NCBI GenBank assembly: GCA_015832175.1
Contig: WJXW01000006.1
Location: 806,001-870,000 of the forward strand
Direction: 5' to 3'
DNA length: 64,000 bases
DNA from: Paraphaeosphaeria minitans
Lineage: Eukaryota > Ascomycota > Dothideomycetes > Pleosporales > Didymosphaeriaceae
The translations under genes and the position numbers were made by a program. This document shows, one piece after another, positions 60,743-64,000 of the stretch (position 1 is the stretch's first letter; every line of letters starts with the position of its first letter). The notes beneath the pieces are model-generated. The model ran no database searches. It was not told the DNA's origin and was given only the letters and a program-made list of their open reading frames with translations.

Positions 60743-61408
60743 ATGGACCGCTCCCGCCTCCCCTCCCGGCTCGCCATCCTCCACCGTACATACATCTCCC
60801 CCTGTCTCCTACTCCCTCACCACTGACACGCCTAGTCGCAACCCGCCTACTCGCCCTCTTAGCAACGCACCTCCTCCTCACCCTGGCTCTCTACCTCTCT
60901 ACCAGTCCGCATACGCATACGCATACGCACACGCACCCCCCACCCCTTCTCTACGCCCCCCTCGTCTTGTGCCTCGCCGCCGACACCGCCGAGATCTCCG
61001 CCCTCATCACGCGCACCGAGGACGGCGTACCCCGGCCGCCGACGTGGGCGATGGTAGTAGGCGAGACGCTGGTGGTCGGGCTGAGCAGCGTGGGATGGGT
61101 GCTTTACAAGCCCGGGGCGTCTTTTGCTTTGACGGAAGAGGGGCGGTGGGGAGGGAGGCTGTGGGTGGGTGTCGCGGGGTTGGTGTAAGTACCAGGGCCC
61201 TCGTTTCGTTTTGAGTGGGGTGGAGATGTGTAGGCAAGGTATGATTGACGTTGTTAGGGGCTTGCGGGGTGTCATCGTGGGGATCGTGGCGGTTGATGAG
61301 GGGCGCGTGAGGAGGAGGGCGAGGGCGCTACGATTTGGGGCGAGGGGGCGGGGAGGGGGGAGGAGCTTTGGGGACTTTGTGAGGGGGATGGGATTCCGAG
61401 GAAGGTAG
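60743..61408 (+). CDS. Small four-helix membrane protein, unknown function
   Basis: Three exons (60743-60785, 60836-61184, 61258-61408) join in frame to 180 residues. Introns are 50 and 73 bp with GTACAT/CCTAG and GTAAGT/GTTAG ends. Four hydrophobic helices are visible: 'LLALLATHLLLTLALYL', 'LLYAPLVLCLAADTAEISAL', 'AMVVGETLVVGLSSVGWVLY' and, across the second intron, 'LWVGVAGLVGLRGVIVGIVAV'. A His-Thr dipeptide repeat from an ATACGC microsatellite lies in the first loop, and the C-terminus is Arg/Gly-rich. No catalytic motif was seen and I do not recognise the family. The stop at 61406 directly precedes a possible GT donor (GTAGGT), so a further exon is conceivable. Confidence 0.55.
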
Positions 61409-61996
61409 GTTGATGCTGTTTTGGGCTTATTGACGGGACGTACGCGGGAACTTGCTACTAAAATCTCGATCCAACCTTTCAGCCAGATCGCAGAACGCCA
61501 TCGCTATGTAGATTGACCCTCTTTACTCCCTGTCCCACGAACTTGTTTCCCTCCGGCCCATCAACGGCTAGAATGCGTACAAGTGTTTCGTTTTGGCGGA
61601 TGGCTGCCAATGCCGCTTCGATGGTATGGATCATTAACGCAGCATGGCCATTAAGAATCCGAGGTGAAACAGACTGGGGTCTGCTATTTATGCAAGAAGG
61701 CTGAGCGAAGGAAGGCACTGGCCCTCATCGCAAATATGTGCTGTGAAAAGCCGGGTCAGGTACAAGTGGACTGCTTTTTCCGCATTGGCGTGGCGTGGCG
61801 TGAGCTGTGTGCTCGCATATGGTCTTTCGTGGTAGTTATAGCTACCACCACCGGTACTGCGATATAAAATACGATTTAATCCTGTGCACTCCCTTACTGC
61901 TAGGGAATAGTAGGATGTGGAACAATAAAAAGCGACCAAGTTCAAGCCTAGTCATTCCAGATGAGACGACGTGCGTAGAGGATGACCGTTGGCTTT
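61409..61996. other. Convergent intergenic region, no gene seen
   Basis: 3' flanks of the plus-strand membrane-protein gene and the minus-strand MTHFSD-like gene. No supported feature. Confidence 0.5.
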
Positions 61997-62920
61997 TTAT
62001 TTCGATGGCGACATGCTGTTCTTGAACCGTTTCATGATCTTCTCCATCATTTCTATGCCCGTCAGTTCTTCCGCAGTAGGCCCCTGTTCCTCTTTTCCGT
62101 CCTCTTTGAACCCGCCCTCCTTCATGATGGACTCCATCATGCGAATGCCTTTGAGCTCCTGCAGCGGCGGGATATTCTCCAATGCCGCTGAATCGACGGC
62201 GTCAAAGTCCACGCCCGAGCATGGCTTCACAGCACCCTCGACTTCAAAGATCCTCTCGGGTGTGACGATGTAGTCGCACTGCACCTCCGCAGCCTTTCCA
62301 GGCTTGATGCGCTCGAGGCCCAGCTCGGCCTCGTCAAGGACCTGGCAGCCATGTGCCACGGCGACCACGGGAACCTGCTCCTGTACGACTTTTACATCGT
62401 GGAGGAGCGCCCACTGGACTTCGAAGAGGCTCTGGCCCTCCCACACGACCACGCCCCGCGTGTTGAAAGCGAGACCCCCGAAGACGCAAAGATGCACCTT
62501 CACGCCTTCTTCCTGCAGCTGCGCGAGCGACAGATGGCGCCCGATCCCAGGCCTCTCCATGCCGTCCAGCCAGCTCGCGGCCTGCAGCTCTGCCTCGGCG
62601 ATGCTCTGCGGACTGAGCAGCACAAATCCCCTGCGCAGCCTGTACGTCCCCACGAGTAGTTTCTTCCCGTCGTGGAGCGCGCGGCATCTCAGCGCCTCCA
62701 GGCTGCCGTCCGACGTGGCCAGGATGGTGGTCGCCGCTTGGTAGCACGGCAGCTGGACCAGGCGGTCCACGGCGGCCGAGGAGCCGCGGAAATCGGGCGT
62801 GAAGGAGAGGAAGTCGTAGTGGAAGCGCGAGTCTGGTTTCGCGTGCTGGAGCAGCTCTTTGTAGACGCGCTGCCAGATGAGCTGCCTGCGGTTGGCGTGG
62901 GGCGAGGGCGACGCCGTCAT
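61997..62920 (-). CDS. 5-formyltetrahydrofolate cyclo-ligase-like protein (MTHFSD type)
   Basis: A single exon, 307 residues. The fold family converts 5-formyl-THF to methenyl-THF with ATP. This protein fits the MTHFSD-like branch: 'IWQRVYKELLQ' start, 'FRGSSAAVDRL', 'LATSDGSLEALRCRALHDGKKLLV', 'GGLAFNTRGVVVWEGQSLFEVQWALL', 'VPVVAVAHGCQVLDE' and 'DYIVTPERIFEVEG'. The glycine-rich substrate loop usual in active cyclo-ligases (GxGxGYxD-like) is replaced by 'GVVVWEGQSLFE', so activity is doubtful. The C-terminus (about 255-303) carries two copies of an 'EL.GI.MME.IMK' motif, an addition I do not know from the family. The start is the ATG at 62920. Confidence 0.82.
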   Translation of the reverse strand: MTASPSPHANRRQLIWQRVYKELLQHAKPDSRFHYDFLSFTPDFRGSSAAVDRLVQLPCYQAATTILATSDGSLEALRCRALHDGKKLLVGTYRLRRGFVLLSPQSIAEAELQAASWLDGMERPGIGRHLSLAQLQEEGVKVHLCVFGGLAFNTRGVVVWEGQSLFEVQWALLHDVKVVQEQVPVVAVAHGCQVLDEAELGLERIKPGKAAEVQCDYIVTPERIFEVEGAVKPCSGVDFDAVDSAALENIPPLQELKGIRMMESIMKEGGFKEDGKEEQGPTAEELTGIEMMEKIMKRFKNSMSPSK

Positions 62921-63676
62921 TGGGATCGGTGTCCAGGTAGGTAGCGAGCGATGGGTAGGTAAGCGATAGTGGGATTGTCACGGAGGGAAGAGGCAGAGGC
63001 GCTGCTGCGTTGGGGGGAGGACGAGGAGGCAAATATCGATCGCTCGAGACATGCCGCAAGTGGACGATGGAGGGGCAGCTTCACGAGGCAGCCTGACTAA
63101 AGAGGACCTGCACGGTCGACCTTGGCCTTCACCTTTATAACCATCAACTGTAGCCGGAGAGTCTACCGCGAACGTGTCGTGGGGTTTGCCGTTCGCGCTT
63201 TTCCGGCTTTATTTCCGCGCATGCTTATCCAGACCGGGATCTACACCTGGGTGCGAGATGCAACCTCGTCATCAACAACACCTTTCGGAATATGACTCCT
63301 TTGCTATCAATGGAACAATTCTCATTACTGTTCGGTCTCCAAACATTCTTGGTAGTTGAAAAGGATTTTGTATGAACGGTTTCCCTACGTCTTTGCTCTC
63401 CAATGACTGCATCTCCCGATACTTCCATCGAGTCTAGCAGTGGGGGGCCTCGTTCAGAAGGCACTGAACTTGAGACCGGCAGGGGGTCCAATAAGACTCA
63501 CCTCGAAGCCAGAGTGTTGGACGGCTGCAACAAGTGGACAAGAAGCCAACCTATACGAACCGCCAAAAGATAGTCAAAGATGTTATCTTTCGCTGAAGAC
63601 TTTTGGCGCATCTTGCTGTGTCGCAGGATGTTAGGAATCAGGCAGCTCGCAAAGTGGTAGGTAGCCGTCGTGGTAG
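62921..63676. other. Upstream flank of the MTHFSD-like gene, no gene seen
   Basis: The first part is the probable promoter of the minus-strand gene. The rest up to 63676 holds no frame I can support, although upstream exons of the NIF3-like candidate would have to lie here or farther left. Confidence 0.4.
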
Positions 63677-63838
63677 CTGTGCTCGGCCAAAGAGCATGGG
63701 CTTTGGGTTGTGTGCGTGGGTCATGGTGTAGCAGAGGATTGGGGCATTCGGTACCTGTCGAGGCGGCTGAGGGAGGGGTTCCCAGGCGTGGACGTGAAGG
63801 AGGTGTACGAGGAGGAGTCGGGAGATGGGCAAAGGTGA
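63677..63838 (+). CDS. Possible terminal exon of a NIF3-like protein
   Basis: After an acceptor GGTAG (63672-63676) an open frame gives 53 residues and a TGA: 'CSAKEHGLWVVCVGHGVAED', then 'WGIRYLSRRLREGFPGVDV' and 'KEVYEEESGDG'. The order of a hydrophobic strand, GH-x3-E/D, a W-G-I/V-R-x-L helix and 'FPGV.V' resembles the C-terminal metal-site region of NIF3/DUF34 proteins. An in-frame TAG lies just before it, so splicing is required; no upstream exon was identified. It could be a real gene end or an exon remnant. The stop codon is formed inside the first 33 bp repeat unit that follows. Confidence 0.42.
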   Translation: MCSAKEHGLWVVCVGHGVAEDWGIRYLSRRLREGFPGVDVKEVYEEESGDGQR

Positions 63839-64000
63839 CGAGCCGAGAGTGAAGGAGGTGCACAAAGGTGAGGAGCCGAGAGTGAAGGAGGTGCGCAATG
63901 TTTTTTATTTTTAAATAAAATATTACAATAAGTTTTTTTTTTTTAGAGGAGCCGAGAGTGAAGGAAGTATACGAGAACGAGGAGCCGAGAGTGAAGGAAG
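63833..64000 (+). repeat. 33 bp tandem repeat interrupted by an AT-rich insert, runs off the window
   Basis: Two adjacent 33 bp units (63833-63865, 63866-63898) start AGGTGAC/GGAGCCGAGAG and contain GAGCCGAGAGTGAAGGAGGT. A 48 bp AT-rich segment (63899-63946; T-runs around TTTAAATAAAATATTACAAT) separates them from two further diverged units (about 63947-63977, 63978-64000). The repeat encodes 'EEPRVKEV' in one frame, similar to 'VDVKEVYEEE' of the preceding exon, so it may have grown from that gene end. Confidence 0.8.

Overview
The window looks like nuclear DNA of a filamentous ascomycete (Pezizomycotina; I would guess Dothideomycetes, possibly Pleosporales, but nothing here proves the order). 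Three things point that way. Short GT-AG introns interrupt the genes. The gene content is fungal: a Zn2Cys6 regulator, an Sso1-type syntaxin and a HET-NACHT-ankyrin protein. The genome is sharply two-speed: about 41.5 kb of AT-rich transposon graveyard abuts about 22 kb of GC-balanced genes. The graveyard carries the mark of repeat-induced point mutation (RIP): CAG/CAA and TGG codons have become stops, and repeat copies differ mainly by C-to-T and G-to-A.

Positions 1-41520 are a nest of Ty3/Gypsy LTR retrotransposons, mostly chromoviruses. Element A (1857-8561, + strand, TSD GCAGT) and element B1 (8604-16726, - strand, TSD ATTAC) both sit inside an older minus-strand Gypsy, F (1-1856, 8567-8603, 16732-about 19923). 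A second, 3'-truncated B copy (B2) covers 19921-25226 and 38479-40168. It is split by element D (25227-38478, TSD CTAAG). Element C had inserted into the 5' LTR of D (TSD GCTCT/AGAGC), and the pair was then rearranged by an inversion. A, C and D share the LTR part from the TATA box onward but have unrelated U3 regions. A, B, C and D each also carry a remnant of an extra gene in antisense between pol and the 3' LTR: a Cys-knuckle followed by a Lys/Glu-rich coiled-coil-like segment. I consider this the most interesting item in the window. A gag-like remnant (40169-41520) and a 42-52 bp tandem array with CACGTG cores (41554-about 41990) close the AT-rich block; the array passes from RIPped to unmutated units.

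Positions 42371-51745 hold a Zn2Cys6 transcription factor (+), a plasma-membrane syntaxin (-) and a nicotinate phosphoribosyltransferase (-). Between them lie a solo B-family LTR, simple repeats and an orphan terminal exon. A RIPped PIF/Harbinger DNA transposon (52056-54969, TSD TTA) separates this group from a 1180-residue HET-NACHT-ankyrin NLR-like gene (-, 55068-58707). Then come a membrane-anchored cytochrome b5-domain protein (+), a small four-helix membrane protein (+), an MTHFSD-like protein (-), and at the right edge a possible NIF3-like terminal exon followed by a 33 bp repeat.

The genes do not form an obvious pathway cluster. They look like housekeeping and regulatory neighbours, plus one allorecognition/immunity-type NLR beside a transposon. 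I saw no tRNA, rRNA or CRISPR array. Exon boundaries were read by eye from splice sites and reading-frame continuity.
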